From an uncultured Lachnospiraceae bacterium (GTDB taxonomy: Bacteria > Bacillota > Clostridia > Lachnospirales > Lachnospiraceae): a stretch of 64,000 bases of DNA. Shown one piece after another: positions 40,502 to 49,749 of this stretch; position 1 is the first letter of the stretch; the number at the start of each line of letters is the position of its first letter. The stretch is from NCBI GenBank assembly GCA_910585465.1, contig CAJUEW010000003.1, positions 239,113 to 303,112 of the forward strand, given 5' to 3'. The translations under genes and the position numbers were made by a program. The notes beneath the pieces were generated by a model that searched no databases, was not told the DNA's origin, and saw only the letters and a list, made by a program, of their open reading frames with translations.

Positions 40502-42781
40502 ATGACAGAAAAGAAGATAGAAGTCCTGCTTTCGGAACTGACCCTGAAAGAAAAAATCAGAATGGTTCATGGAGACGGACTTTTTAGGACAGGGGCGGTA
40601 GAGAGGCTTGGTATCCCGTCCTTAAAATTCTCTGATGGTCCCATAGGAGTACGTCAGGAATTTGAGAATGACTACTGGATACCTTTGGGAAACTCGGATG
40701 ATTATGTGACCTATAACCCCTGCAGCAGTGCGGTGGCTGCTACATGGAACCGCAAGCTGGCTTATGAGGCAGGAAAAACACTGGGAGAAGAGGCGAGGGG
40801 CAGAGGAAAAGACATTATTCTGGCACCTGGTATCAATATAAAAAGGGTGCCGGTCTGCGGACGGAATTTTGAATATATGAGCGAAGACCCATACCTGACC
40901 GGTCAGGTTGCAGTTCCCATGATCCGGGGAATCCAGGAGACGGATGTGGCGGCCTGTGTGAAACATTTTGCATTAAACAATCAGGAAACGGAAAGACTTT
41001 GGGTCAATGTGGAAATAGAAGAACGTGCACTGCGGGAAATCTATCTGCCTGCTTTTGAAGCAGCAGTGAAAGAGGGAAAAGTGCTTTCCCTGATGGGTGC
41101 ATATAACCTGTTCCGGGGAGTACATTGCTGCGAAAATAAAATGCTGTTAGAAGATATCCTCAGAAAAGAATGGGGGTTTGATGGCATGGTGGTTTCGGAC
41201 TGGGGCGCCGTACATCATACGGAAGCTGCCGGGGAAGTGCCTGTGGATGTGGAAATGTCAGTAACAGATAATTACGACGACTATTATATGGCGAATCCTC
41301 TGCTTGCGGCCATACAGGAAGGACGGGTAACCGAAGATGCGTTGGACAAAAAAGTAAAAAATATACTACGTCTGATGCTGCGGCTTAAAATGATAGATAT
41401 AAGGACAGAAGGAAACAAGAAGGACTGCAGCTTATCTGAGGAAAAAGCGGACGCAAACCAGGCAGGAACGGTAATGGCTGTCAACAGAACAGATAGAGCC
41501 CCCGGCTGTTATAATACCAAAAACCATCAGCAGACCGCATTAGAAATTGCAAGAGAATCCATTGTACTTTTAAAAAATGAGGAAGAAAGGCTTCCGCTGA
41601 AGCCGGAAAAATTAAGGAAATTATTAGTTATAGGAGATAATGCAGAGAGACTTCATGCGTCAGGAGGCGGAAGCGCTGAGATTAAAGCATTATATGAAAT
41701 CTCTCCATTGATGGGCATAAAGACCCAGTTAGGTGGAAACTGCCAGGTGACATTTGCCAGAGGGTATTATGTTGCGCCGAAAGATGTATCAATAGAAGTA
41801 AACTGGCAGAAAACCAGTATCGATGAGGAAAAAGCGGAAGATAACCGCATGGAAAGCCGGGAGAAAAATGATCAAGCTACAGTAGCAAAACAGAAAGAAT
41901 TACGGGATGAAGCAGTCAGGCTTGCCAGTCAGGCGGATGAAGTGATTCTCATAGGGGGCTTAAACCACGATTATGATGTGGAAGGAGCTGACAGGGTTGA
42001 TATGAGCCTGCCTTATGCACAGGATGAGCTGATTTGTGCGGTGTTGGAAGCCAGGCCGGATGCGGTGATTGTCATAAAGGCCGGGAGTCCTGTTTCCATG
42101 GAGCGCTGGATGGATTCGGCTAAGGCGATTGTCTGGGACTGGTATTCCGGGATGGAAGGAGGGAATGCCCTGGCAGAAGTGCTTTTTGGGAAAGTGAATC
42201 CATCCGGTAAATTGCCGGAATCCATACCCTGCAGGCTGTCTGATATCCGTACAGTATCTTTGGAAGAATATCCGGGTGTCCTCTTAACGGAGAAAGAAAA
42301 AGAGAAAATGAGCGCCCATCTGACAGAATGCTACCAGGAAGGGATTTTTGTCGGATACCGGTATTATGAAAAATATGGAATTCCTACCCAGTTCTGCTTT
42401 GGACATGGCTTATCTTACACTACCTTTGCATACCACAATTTGTCTGTAAAAAGGGAGCAGACACCAAAGAAAAAAGAGCAGTCGGTGTGGGTTTTTCTGG
42501 AGGTTGAAAATACCGGAAATGTGGAGGGGAAAGAAACAGTCCAGATTTATGTTGGAAAAGAAAATCCGGGAGTAAACGAACCGGTAAAGCAGCTTGGAGG
42601 CTTTGAAAAGATCAGTCTGAAACCGGGGGAGAAAGAAATCATCCGAATTTTGCTGCAGCCGCTTGTTTTTTCCTGTTGGGATACGGAAAAGAACGGATTT
42701 TCGGTAGTACCAGGGAAATACCGTATTTCTGTGGGCAGTTCCCTAAAGGATATCAGACTAAGCTGCCAGTTAGAGATATAA
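40502..42781 (+). CDS. GH3 beta-glucosidase/beta-xylosidase
   Basis: 759 residues, no signal peptide. TIM-barrel domain with FSDGPIGVRQ, LAPGINIKRVPVCGRNFEYMSEDP, VKHFALNNQE, and nucleophile aspartate in VVSDWGA near residue 233. An alpha/beta sandwich domain and a C-terminal fibronectin III-like domain follow (GHGLSYTTFAY, then VEGKETVQIYV). A hydrophilic insertion near 300-335 and another near 425-465 are rich in Lys, Glu and Asp and are likely surface loops. It should hydrolyse beta-linked glucose or xylose from the oligosaccharide after GH31 debranching. GAGAGGAGAAATAAAAGAAAA precedes the start; the GGAG core lies 17 nt upstream, rather far. Confidence 0.9.
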   Translation: MTEKKIEVLLSELTLKEKIRMVHGDGLFRTGAVERLGIPSLKFSDGPIGVRQEFENDYWIPLGNSDDYVTYNPCSSAVAATWNRKLAYEAGKTLGEEARGRGKDIILAPGINIKRVPVCGRNFEYMSEDPYLTGQVAVPMIRGIQETDVAACVKHFALNNQETERLWVNVEIEERALREIYLPAFEAAVKEGKVLSLMGAYNLFRGVHCCENKMLLEDILRKEWGFDGMVVSDWGAVHHTEAAGEVPVDVEMSVTDNYDDYYMANPLLAAIQEGRVTEDALDKKVKNILRLMLRLKMIDIRTEGNKKDCSLSEEKADANQAGTVMAVNRTDRAPGCYNTKNHQQTALEIARESIVLLKNEEERLPLKPEKLRKLLVIGDNAERLHASGGGSAEIKALYEISPLMGIKTQLGGNCQVTFARGYYVAPKDVSIEVNWQKTSIDEEKAEDNRMESREKNDQATVAKQKELRDEAVRLASQADEVILIGGLNHDYDVEGADRVDMSLPYAQDELICAVLEARPDAVIVIKAGSPVSMERWMDSAKAIVWDWYSGMEGGNALAEVLFGKVNPSGKLPESIPCRLSDIRTVSLEEYPGVLLTEKEKEKMSAHLTECYQEGIFVGYRYYEKYGIPTQFCFGHGLSYTTFAYHNLSVKREQTPKKKEQSVWVFLEVENTGNVEGKETVQIYVGKENPGVNEPVKQLGGFEKISLKPGEKEIIRILLQPLVFSCWDTEKNGFSVVPGKYRISVGSSLKDIRLSCQLEI

Positions 42782-42832
42782 CGCTTCCCTAAGAATACAG
42801 AAGTTCAGAAATTTAGACAGGAGTAATTGTTT

Positions 42833-45280
42833 ATGAAATTTGGATATTTTGATGATGAAAAAAGGGAGTATGTGATTACCACTCCAAAAACTCCGCTTCC
42901 CTGGATCAATTATCTGGGTTCTCAGGATTTTTTCGGATTGATTTCCAATACGGCAGGAGGATACTGTTTTTATAAAGATGCAAAGCTGCTGCGTTTGACC
43001 CGTTATCGGTATAATAACAGCCCGACAGACGTAGGCGGACGATACTATTATATTAAAGACGGGAGAGATATCTGGAATCCGGGCTGGCAGCCGGTACAGG
43101 CAGAACCAGATTCTTATGTATGCCGTCATGGCATGGGTTATACCAGAATCGAAAGTAAGAGAAATGGACTTGCCGCTGATTTGTTGGCGTTTGTTCCGCT
43201 GCATGATGCGTGTGAGATTCATCGGCTTGTGCTTAAAAACTGCACGGACGAGGAAAAGGAACTGGATATATTCAGCTATATAGAATTTTGCCTGTGGAAT
43301 GCCATGGATGATTCTTCCAATTTTCAAAGAAACTATTCCACTGGTGAGGTAGAAGTGGAAAATAATGCTATCTATCATAAAACGGAATATCGGGAAAGAA
43401 GAAATCATTTTGCTGTGTACGCGGTAAACCATGAAATAACCGGATTTGATACGGACAGAGATGCTTTTGTTGGACTTTATCATGGTGCCGGAAATCCGCA
43501 GGCAGTATGGGAAGGGAAAAGTCGTAACAGCGTGGCCCATGGCGGAGCCCCCATCGGTTCCCATCATCTTCATACAAGACTGCAGCCGGGAGAAAGTATT
43601 TCCTATATTTTTGTACTGGGATATTGCGAGAATAAAAACAAGAATAAATTTTCCTCGCCAGGTATCATAAATAAAGAACCTGCTTACAGCCTGCTGCAGA
43701 AATACCAGACAGATGTATTGGTAGACAGTGCAATGGAAAACCTGAAGGCATATTGGGATACCTTGCTGGGAAAATATACGGTTCAGTCAGCAGATCAGAA
43801 ATTAAATCGTCTGGTCAATATCTGGAATCAGTATCAATGTATGGTGACATTCAATATGAGCAGAAGCGCAAGCTATTATGAAAGCGGATTAGGACGAGGG
43901 ATGGGATTTCGGGATTCCTGCCAGGACCTGTTAGGATTTGTGCATCTGATTCCGGAGAGGGCAAGACAGCGGATTCTGGATATTGCCAGCACGCAGTTTG
44001 AGGACGGCAGCGCTTATCACCAGTACCAGCCTCTTACAAAACGTGGAAATGCGGATATCGGCAGTGGATTCAATGATGATCCGCTGTGGCTGATTGCCGG
44101 AGTATCTGCTTATTTAAAAGAAACTGGGGACTTCCCTATTTTGGAAGAAAAATGTGCCTTTAATAACGATGAATCGAAGGCCCAGCCTCTGATGGAACAT
44201 CTTCGGAGGAGTTTCCAGTATACGGTGACCCATCTGGGTCCCCATGGACTGCCTTTAATCGGAAGGGCAGACTGGAACGACTGTTTGAATCTGAACTGTT
44301 TTTCAGAAGTGCCGGGAGAAAGTTTTCAAACTACCGGCCCGGATGATGGCAAAGTGGCAGAAAGTGTATTTATTGCGGCTATGTTTGTAAAATATGGAAA
44401 AGAGTATTCGGATATCTGCAGGCATCTGGGACTGGTGGGAGAAGCTGATGAAACAGAAAAACAGGTTCATGCTATGAAACAGGCTGTTTTAGAGCACGGC
44501 TGGGATGGCGAATGGTTTCTCCGTGCTTATGATGCAAATTCCAATCCTGTAGGGAGCAATACTTGTGAAGAAGGAAAAATTTACATTGAGCCCCAGGGAA
44601 TGTGTGTTATGGCAGGTATCGGAACAGAAGGGAACCGGGAGATGGCAGAAAGAGCGCTGGAAAGTGTTAGAAAGCATCTGGATACAAATTATGGAATCAT
44701 GCTGCTGCAGCCGGCATATACCAGATATTATGTGGAACTGGGGGAAATCAGTTCCTATCCTCCCGGCTATAAAGAAAATGCGGGGATTTTCTGTCATAAC
44801 AACCCATGGATCTGCTGTGCGGAAACAGAGTTGGGACATGGAAACAGGGCCTTTGAGGTATTTCAAAAGACATGTCCCATTTATCTGGAGGATATCAGTG
44901 AAATCCATAAAACGGAACCGTATGTGTATTGCCAGATGGTCGTAGGTGCTGACGGCGTCAATCATGGGGAAGGAAAAAACAGTTGGCTTACCGGAACAGC
45001 AGCATGGACATTTACCTGCATCAGCCAGTATATCCTTGGCATTAAGCCGACCTTAGAAGGCTTATGCATAGATCCGTGCATTCCAAAGGAATGGGATGGG
45101 TATATCTGTGAAAGAATGTACCGGGGAGTACGATATCATATTACCGTTCATAATCCGGCACACTTGGAAAAAGGAATTGCAAAAATGACTGTAAATGGTG
45201 AAATTGTGGCAGGAAATATTATTCCATTGTGTGAAGGAAAAACGGATTGTCAGGTGGTGGTGGAGATGGGCATATTATAA
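42833..45280 (+). CDS. cbpA: GH94 cellobiose phosphorylase
   Basis: 815 residues from the ATG at 42833, which has AGGAG nine bases upstream. The N-terminus MKFGYFDDEKREYVITTPKT is almost a signature of clostridial cellobiose phosphorylases. The catalytic region RADWNDCLN, near residue 480, carries the general-acid aspartate. The enzyme phosphorolyses cellobiose to glucose 1-phosphate and glucose, saving ATP. No signal peptide. It ends the glycan locus. Laminaribiose or cellodextrin specificity cannot be excluded by eye. Confidence 0.88.
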   Translation: MKFGYFDDEKREYVITTPKTPLPWINYLGSQDFFGLISNTAGGYCFYKDAKLLRLTRYRYNNSPTDVGGRYYYIKDGRDIWNPGWQPVQAEPDSYVCRHGMGYTRIESKRNGLAADLLAFVPLHDACEIHRLVLKNCTDEEKELDIFSYIEFCLWNAMDDSSNFQRNYSTGEVEVENNAIYHKTEYRERRNHFAVYAVNHEITGFDTDRDAFVGLYHGAGNPQAVWEGKSRNSVAHGGAPIGSHHLHTRLQPGESISYIFVLGYCENKNKNKFSSPGIINKEPAYSLLQKYQTDVLVDSAMENLKAYWDTLLGKYTVQSADQKLNRLVNIWNQYQCMVTFNMSRSASYYESGLGRGMGFRDSCQDLLGFVHLIPERARQRILDIASTQFEDGSAYHQYQPLTKRGNADIGSGFNDDPLWLIAGVSAYLKETGDFPILEEKCAFNNDESKAQPLMEHLRRSFQYTVTHLGPHGLPLIGRADWNDCLNLNCFSEVPGESFQTTGPDDGKVAESVFIAAMFVKYGKEYSDICRHLGLVGEADETEKQVHAMKQAVLEHGWDGEWFLRAYDANSNPVGSNTCEEGKIYIEPQGMCVMAGIGTEGNREMAERALESVRKHLDTNYGIMLLQPAYTRYYVELGEISSYPPGYKENAGIFCHNNPWICCAETELGHGNRAFEVFQKTCPIYLEDISEIHKTEPYVYCQMVVGADGVNHGEGKNSWLTGTAAWTFTCISQYILGIKPTLEGLCIDPCIPKEWDGYICERMYRGVRYHITVHNPAHLEKGIAKMTVNGEIVAGNIIPLCEGKTDCQVVVEMGIL

Positions 45281-45843
45281 AAAAGTGGACTTATGTCAAT
45301 ACTTTGGATAAAAAAGCTGAAAATTTATGCTGCATTTTGTAATTCCTCAGTCTCTTTTTAAGACCGTTTCAAGTTGGACCTATTGACAAACCGTTCTTTC
45401 AGGTTTGCTTATATATATCTTCTCTGGGATTGAATAAAAAGGCTGATAAATCCGGTTTATTTACACCGCTTTTATCAGTCTTTTTAGGTTTAATGCTGTT
45501 GCCGATAAGAGGCATTCCTCTGTCGCTTTCTGAAGCTCCCTTTTCTGTATCTTATTTCAGTTTATGTTCCCGTTTTAAAACTGCAAATGTTCCTTCTGCC
45601 ATATCCACTTTTGCATAGCAGATACATAGGAGAAAAAGGAACAGATAGAAGAATCCAGGTAAATATCTTTGAAGAAGTCGTTAAACAAATCACGAAAAAG
45701 GAGGCTCGGAAAGACACACCAGGGTTTTGCTCCTGCGCCAGATATGGAGTGAGGGCAGCTTTATAGCGTAAAAAGGTAAGACACATAGAGTAATTATTCG
45801 TCTCGATTTTCTTTACCATTAAGTTTTTAAAGGGTAACTATGG
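45281..45843. other. Gene-free region after GH94, with one terminator
   Basis: About 560 bp without a confident gene. It contains a terminator-like stem (separate entry) and, on the + strand, a frame open between about 45600 and 45770 ending in CSCARYGVRAAL and TAG, which may be the tail of a decayed gene I cannot identify. A small inverted repeat AAACC/GGTTT lies near 45391-45410. No insertion-sequence ends could be confirmed. Confidence 0.45.
45437..45485 (+). terminator. Probable terminator of the glycan locus
   Basis: AAAAGGCTGATAAA / TTTATCAGTCTTTT (14 bp with one G-U), a 20-nt loop with an internal CGG/CCG stem, followed by a U-run. It lies 157 bp after the GH94 stop. Confidence 0.7.
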
Positions 45844-45862
45844 TATAATTGTTTAAGACAAT
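45844..45862 (+). promoter_or_regulatory. -10 box and overlapping operator for the ArsR gene
   Basis: TATAAT (45844-45849) overlaps an inverted repeat ATTGT-TTAAG-ACAAT (45848-45862) at the likely transcription start. This is the position expected for autorepression by the ArsR-family product encoded 19 bp later. The -35 region is weak. Confidence 0.5.
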
Positions 45863-45880
45863 GAACAAAGGAGACAACTT

Positions 45881-46243
45881 ATGTTAGAACAGGGAGAGGC
45901 AATAAAACAACTGGCGGATGAATTTAAAGAATGCCAGAAGATATTGCTGGCACTTGGGGATGAGAACCGTCAGCACCTTATTCTTGAAATGATGCAGATG
46001 GAGGGCTGTAGTGGTGTCCGGGTCGGGGACATAACGGAAAGGACAAATTTATCCCGCCCGGCGGTTTCGCATCATCTTCAAATTTTAAAAGACGCGGGCA
46101 TTTTAAAAATGCGGCGGGAAGGAACAAAGAATTACTATTATTTCGATGCGGATACGGATGCTATGAACAGCCTTTTAAGGATGATTTCTCATGCAAAAGG
46201 AATTATGGAGCAGCTTCCGGACAGGAGTGGTGAAAATGATTAA
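45881..46243 (+). CDS. ArsR-family winged-helix repressor
   Basis: 120 residues. The winged helix contains LALGDENRQHLILEMMQ, then VGDITERTNLSRPAVSHHLQILKDAGIL and a beta-wing RREGTKNYYYFDAD. No CxC metal-binding motif is seen in the recognition helix, so metal sensing is unlikely; one cysteine lies at about 23 and one at 46. AAGGAGACAACTT precedes the start. The next frame starts before its stop codon, which suggests it once controlled a metallo-hydrolase and perhaps the nitroreductase. Confidence 0.88.
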   Translation: MLEQGEAIKQLADEFKECQKILLALGDENRQHLILEMMQMEGCSGVRVGDITERTNLSRPAVSHHLQILKDAGILKMRREGTKNYYYFDADTDAMNSLLRMISHAKGIMEQLPDRSGEND

Positions 46244-46409
46244 TTTACATGTTTTTTATACAGGATATGTGCATGAAAGGCCCCGGCGTTTTGGTGGGCT
46301 GCTGGCATGTTCGTTGGAATGGATATGCAGATGGGCAAAAGACATGGACTGTATGGGAGTTCCGGCAAACCATGACCCGGATGCGAAGCCTCATATGATT
46401 GAGCTGTAA
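46236..46409 (+). pseudogene. Metallo-beta-lactamase-fold hydrolase with internal deletion
   Basis: A 57-codon frame from ATG at 46236 overlapping the ArsR end. It begins MINLHVFYTGYVHERP, like the start of AHL-lactonase-type metallo-hydrolases. It ends with CMGVPANHDPDAKPHMIEL, like their final residues, where full-length proteins are about 250 residues. The HxHxDH zinc motif and nearly all of the fold are absent, so the product cannot be active. The frame stays open across the junction near codon 25-30, as if an in-frame deletion occurred. Recognition is from family memory. Confidence 0.55.
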
Positions 46410-46420
46410 AGGAGTTTAGG

Positions 46421-47086
46421 ATGGATATTTTAGAAACAATGAAGGCGCGCCACAGCGTCAGGCAGTATAAGGATACTGCATTAACAAAAGAGATACTTGC
46501 GGCTGTGCAGGAGGAGATTATTTCCTGCAACCGGGAAAGCGGACTGCACATCCAGCTTGTGGAAGATGAGCCGAAGGCTTTTGATGGTTTTATGGCGCGC
46601 TATGGGAAGTTTAGCGGAGTGAAAAACTATATTGTCATGATTGGTAAAAAGGGTGCGGATTTGGAGGAAAAGTGCGGCTATTATGGGGAGCGTCTGGTAC
46701 TCCTGGCACAGCAGCTTGGTTTAAATACCTGTTGGGTAGCTATGACATATTCTAAAGTTAAAACTGCATTTACGGTCAGAGCAGGAGAAAAACTATGCGT
46801 TGTGATTGCGCTGGGCTATGGAAAAACGCAGGGTGTTCCCCATAAATCAAAACCGGTAGAAGATATTATGAACGTCCGGGTTCCGATTCCCGAATGGTTT
46901 AAAAACGGAATGGAAGCGGTTCTTCTTGCACCAACAGCATTAAACCAGCAGAAGTTTTCTTTTTCTTTAGAGGGAGATGAAGTAAGCGGGGTAGCAGGAA
47001 AGGGTTTTTATACGAAGATTGATCTTGGAATTGCGAAATATCATTTTGAACTCGGGGCGGGTAAAGAAAATTTTCGTTGGAAATGA
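46421..47086 (+). CDS. Nitroreductase-family flavoprotein
   Basis: 221 residues. The N-terminal ARHSVRQYKDTALTKE is the FMN-binding start of the nitroreductase fold. GYYGERLVLLAQQLGLNTCWVA and a late APTALNQQKFSF region complete it. These enzymes reduce nitroaromatics, quinones or flavins with NAD(P)H. AAAGGAGTTTAGG precedes the start, and it lies 11 bp after the gutted hydrolase in the ArsR unit. True substrate unknown. Confidence 0.88.
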   Translation: MDILETMKARHSVRQYKDTALTKEILAAVQEEIISCNRESGLHIQLVEDEPKAFDGFMARYGKFSGVKNYIVMIGKKGADLEEKCGYYGERLVLLAQQLGLNTCWVAMTYSKVKTAFTVRAGEKLCVVIALGYGKTQGVPHKSKPVEDIMNVRVPIPEWFKNGMEAVLLAPTALNQQKFSFSLEGDEVSGVAGKGFYTKIDLGIAKYHFELGAGKENFRWK

Positions 47087-47225
47087 TTTAAAAGTAATGG
47101 CTTTTCGTATTTATCCCAGTATATAATAAGAACAGTTCTTAATGTCTTGACAGGGGGATGCATAAGATATGAATATAAAGTGATTTTATAATATGGTGTG
47201 TATATTTTGAATAGGGAGAGCATAT

Positions 47226-48038
47226 ATGACTGTTTTAGAGAAAATACGTCAATCGGAGAACTTCACAGATACCGAAAAGGCAATCATACAATTTTTACTG
47301 AAAAGTAGCGGACAGATAGAAAAAATAACGATTCAGGATATTGTAAATGCCTCGTATTCTTCAAAAACATCGGTTATCCGATTCTGTCAAAAGCTGGGCT
47401 ATGAGGGATTTCGGGAATTTAAGGCGGCTTATATACGGGAGACGGAGGCAAGTAAATATGTGGTGAATACCGTTGATTATACCAGGCCGTTTGAACCTCA
47501 GGCATCCACGGCGGAAATTGTGAACAGTATCTATTCCCTGTACCGTGAAAGCATGGAGCTGATGCAGTCACAGCTTGATATTACGGAATTAGAAAGGATG
47601 GCAGACGATATGTTTCGGGCAAAACGAATTTTCCTTTATGGAATCGGTGATGTAAAAACAATCTTACAGACTTTTATGAATATGCTTTTAAAAATTGGCT
47701 GCTTCCCGATTCTTGCCACGGATAATGGGGAGGAAGAGCATATTTCAACCTTCCTTACAAAGGAAGATTGTGCGCTGTTTGTAACATACAGCGGCAACTA
47801 TGCCCGTTATCAGTCCTGCACAAAAATATTGAAGAGGAACCATGTGCCGGTTCTGCTTTTAACGGCCAATCCAAAAAGTGCCTTATATAAGCTTAGCACC
47901 TGCCGCATCTGCGTTCCAAATCAAGAGGACAAGGACAACATTGCGACCTTTTATTCCCAGCATGTGTTTGGCTATCTTCTGAATCTTTTATATTCCTTGA
48001 TGTTTAAAAAGTACAAAACCGAAAACCGGATCTCCTGA
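47226..48038 (+). CDS. MurR/RpiR-family sugar-phosphate regulator
   Basis: 270 residues. An N-terminal helix-turn-helix (LTVLEKIRQ-like start, then SYSSKTSVIRFCQKLGYEGF) is joined to a SIS domain (RIFLYGIGDVKTILQTF, LFVTYSGNYARYQSC) that binds phosphosugars. GGGAGAGCATAT precedes the ATG at 47226. A terminator follows the gene, so it may be monocistronic while regulating the VOC/Gfo group or the PTS genes further downstream. Confidence 0.9.
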   Translation: MTVLEKIRQSENFTDTEKAIIQFLLKSSGQIEKITIQDIVNASYSSKTSVIRFCQKLGYEGFREFKAAYIRETEASKYVVNTVDYTRPFEPQASTAEIVNSIYSLYRESMELMQSQLDITELERMADDMFRAKRIFLYGIGDVKTILQTFMNMLLKIGCFPILATDNGEEEHISTFLTKEDCALFVTYSGNYARYQSCTKILKRNHVPVLLLTANPKSALYKLSTCRICVPNQEDKDNIATFYSQHVFGYLLNLLYSLMFKKYKTENRIS

Positions 48039-48086
48039 TACGGACGAAAAGTCCGAAGAAAAACAAAAACAGAAGCTTTTTTACAG

Positions 48087-48125
48087 ACCTTTTGGCCGGA
48101 AATGGACCAAAAGGTTTTCTTTTTA
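48087..48125 (+). terminator. Terminator after the RpiR gene
   Basis: ACCTTTTGG / CCAAAAGGT (9 bp) with an 11-nt loop and TTTCTTTTTAT. Confidence 0.75.
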
Positions 48126-48177
48126 TATGAAAATGCTACACTGGTATCAGTTAGAAAACCTTAAGGAGGAAAGCAGC

Positions 48178-48654
48178 ATGGAAATCAAAAGTTTAATGCA
48201 TGTGTCTTTTTTTACGGATCAGATGGAAGTGATTCGGGATTTTTATGAAAACAAATTGGGTGTAAAAGCAAAAATGGTTGTCCGTTATAAGCGCTACAAA
48301 GGAAAAGGAAATCCGTTATGGTCAAAAAAGGCGGAAACAGATCCGGAAGGCATCTGTATTATATACTTTGAGGTGGCTCCCAATCAGTTCGTTGAGTTTT
48401 TTCCAAAGGCAGATGGACAGGGGGAGCATATAAAGGCGAACGAAAATCTGGGATACAGTCATTTCAGCTTCCTGGTAGATGATATTTATAAAGCAAGAGA
48501 AGAACTGACTGCGGCAGGTATTGAGATTGATACCGATATCCGGAAAGGGGATTCGGAGACATACCAGATGTGGATTCACGATCCGGACGGCAATAATATT
48601 GAAGTGATGCAGTTTACGGAACATTCAGAGCAGGTACTTGGAACAAAAAATTAA
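48178..48654 (+). CDS. VOC-superfamily (glyoxalase-like) protein
   Basis: 158 residues from the ATG at 48178, preceded by AAGGAGGAAAGCAGC. The vicinal-oxygen-chelate fold is indicated by HVSFFTDQMEVIRDFYENKL at the start and HDPDGNNIEVMQ at the end, with metal ligands likely His9, His104-region and Glu near 149. Substrate unknown. It lies 56 bp before a Gfo/Idh/MocA oxidoreductase, and such pairs act in sugar or inositol conversion. Confidence 0.85.
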   Translation: MEIKSLMHVSFFTDQMEVIRDFYENKLGVKAKMVVRYKRYKGKGNPLWSKKAETDPEGICIIYFEVAPNQFVEFFPKADGQGEHIKANENLGYSHFSFLVDDIYKAREELTAAGIEIDTDIRKGDSETYQMWIHDPDGNNIEVMQFTEHSEQVLGTKN

Positions 48655-48710
48655 GAAAACAGGCGATTTGCAGAGCAATACGAATTTCGCAGAAAGGGAA
48701 GGTTTGACAG

Positions 48711-49703
48711 ATGAAGTTAGGAATCATTGGATCAGGTATGATTGTACAGGAATTTTTGCCCAAACTGAAAAAGATAGAGGGCATTGAGATCGTGGCACTT
48801 CAGGGGCGTAAAAGTTCGGGAGTACAGGTAGAAGCACTATGTAAAGAAAATGGTGTAGAGCATGCGGTATATGATTTTGAAAGCTTACGTAAGACAGGGA
48901 TTGATACGGTTTATATAGCAGTTCCCAATTTCCTGCATTTTACTTATTGCAGGCAGGCGCTTTTGGCCGGAATGAATGTGATAGTGGAAAAACCGGCTAC
49001 CAGCAATTTAAAGGAAATACAATGCTTGGAAAGGCTTGCAAAAGAGAAAAAGCTGTTTCTTTTTGAGGCGGTGACAACGCTGTACTTTGGGAATTTCAAA
49101 AAAATACAGGAGTGGCTTCCAAGAATTGGAACAATAAAGATCGTTCAGTCTCAGTACAGTCAGTATTCCCGCAGATACGATGCGTTCCGGAACGGGGAAA
49201 CCCTTCCTGTATTCGATCCGGCAAAATCCGGCGGCGCTATGATGGACTTAAATCTCTATAACCTTCACTTGGTTATGGGATTGTTTGGAGAGCCCACAGA
49301 GGCAAAATATTATGCCAATATGGAACGAGGGATAGATACCAGCGGCATATTGGTGATGCAGTATCCGGATTTTCAGGCATTCTGCCTTGGGGCAAAGGAC
49401 AGCGGCGGAATGAGGCAGGCCATGATTCAGGGAACGGAGGGCTGTATCCGTACAGGGGCCTCACCCAATTGTCTGGGTAAGATTACATTGGAATTGTATG
49501 ATGGCACAGCAGAAGAATATGATGATGGCATGATGGCAGACAGGCTGGTTCCGGAATTTACGACATTTATTCAGAGGATCCATGCGAAGGATTATGCATT
49601 TTGTTATGAGATGCTTGATAAAAGCATAGCGGTCAGCAGAGTATCCACAAATGCCCGGATTGCGGCAGGAATCCATTTTCCGGCGGATGATGCGGAACTT
49701 TAA
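48711..49703 (+). CDS. Gfo/Idh/MocA-family oxidoreductase
   Basis: 330 residues. The N-terminal Rossmann motif GIIGSGMIVQEFLP and the EKPATSN motif near residue 94 mark the family, whose members oxidise or reduce sugars or inositols with NAD(P). The second domain has GGAMMDLNLYNLH with the catalytic-region residues. GGGAAGGTTTGACAG precedes the start. Substrate cannot be assigned. It is grouped with the VOC and HbpS-like genes. Confidence 0.9.
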   Translation: MKLGIIGSGMIVQEFLPKLKKIEGIEIVALQGRKSSGVQVEALCKENGVEHAVYDFESLRKTGIDTVYIAVPNFLHFTYCRQALLAGMNVIVEKPATSNLKEIQCLERLAKEKKLFLFEAVTTLYFGNFKKIQEWLPRIGTIKIVQSQYSQYSRRYDAFRNGETLPVFDPAKSGGAMMDLNLYNLHLVMGLFGEPTEAKYYANMERGIDTSGILVMQYPDFQAFCLGAKDSGGMRQAMIQGTEGCIRTGASPNCLGKITLELYDGTAEEYDDGMMADRLVPEFTTFIQRIHAKDYAFCYEMLDKSIAVSRVSTNARIAAGIHFPADDAEL

Positions 49704-49749
49704 CAGTAATGTTCGGGATATTACGGAACTTTAAATAAGAGGTACGAAT

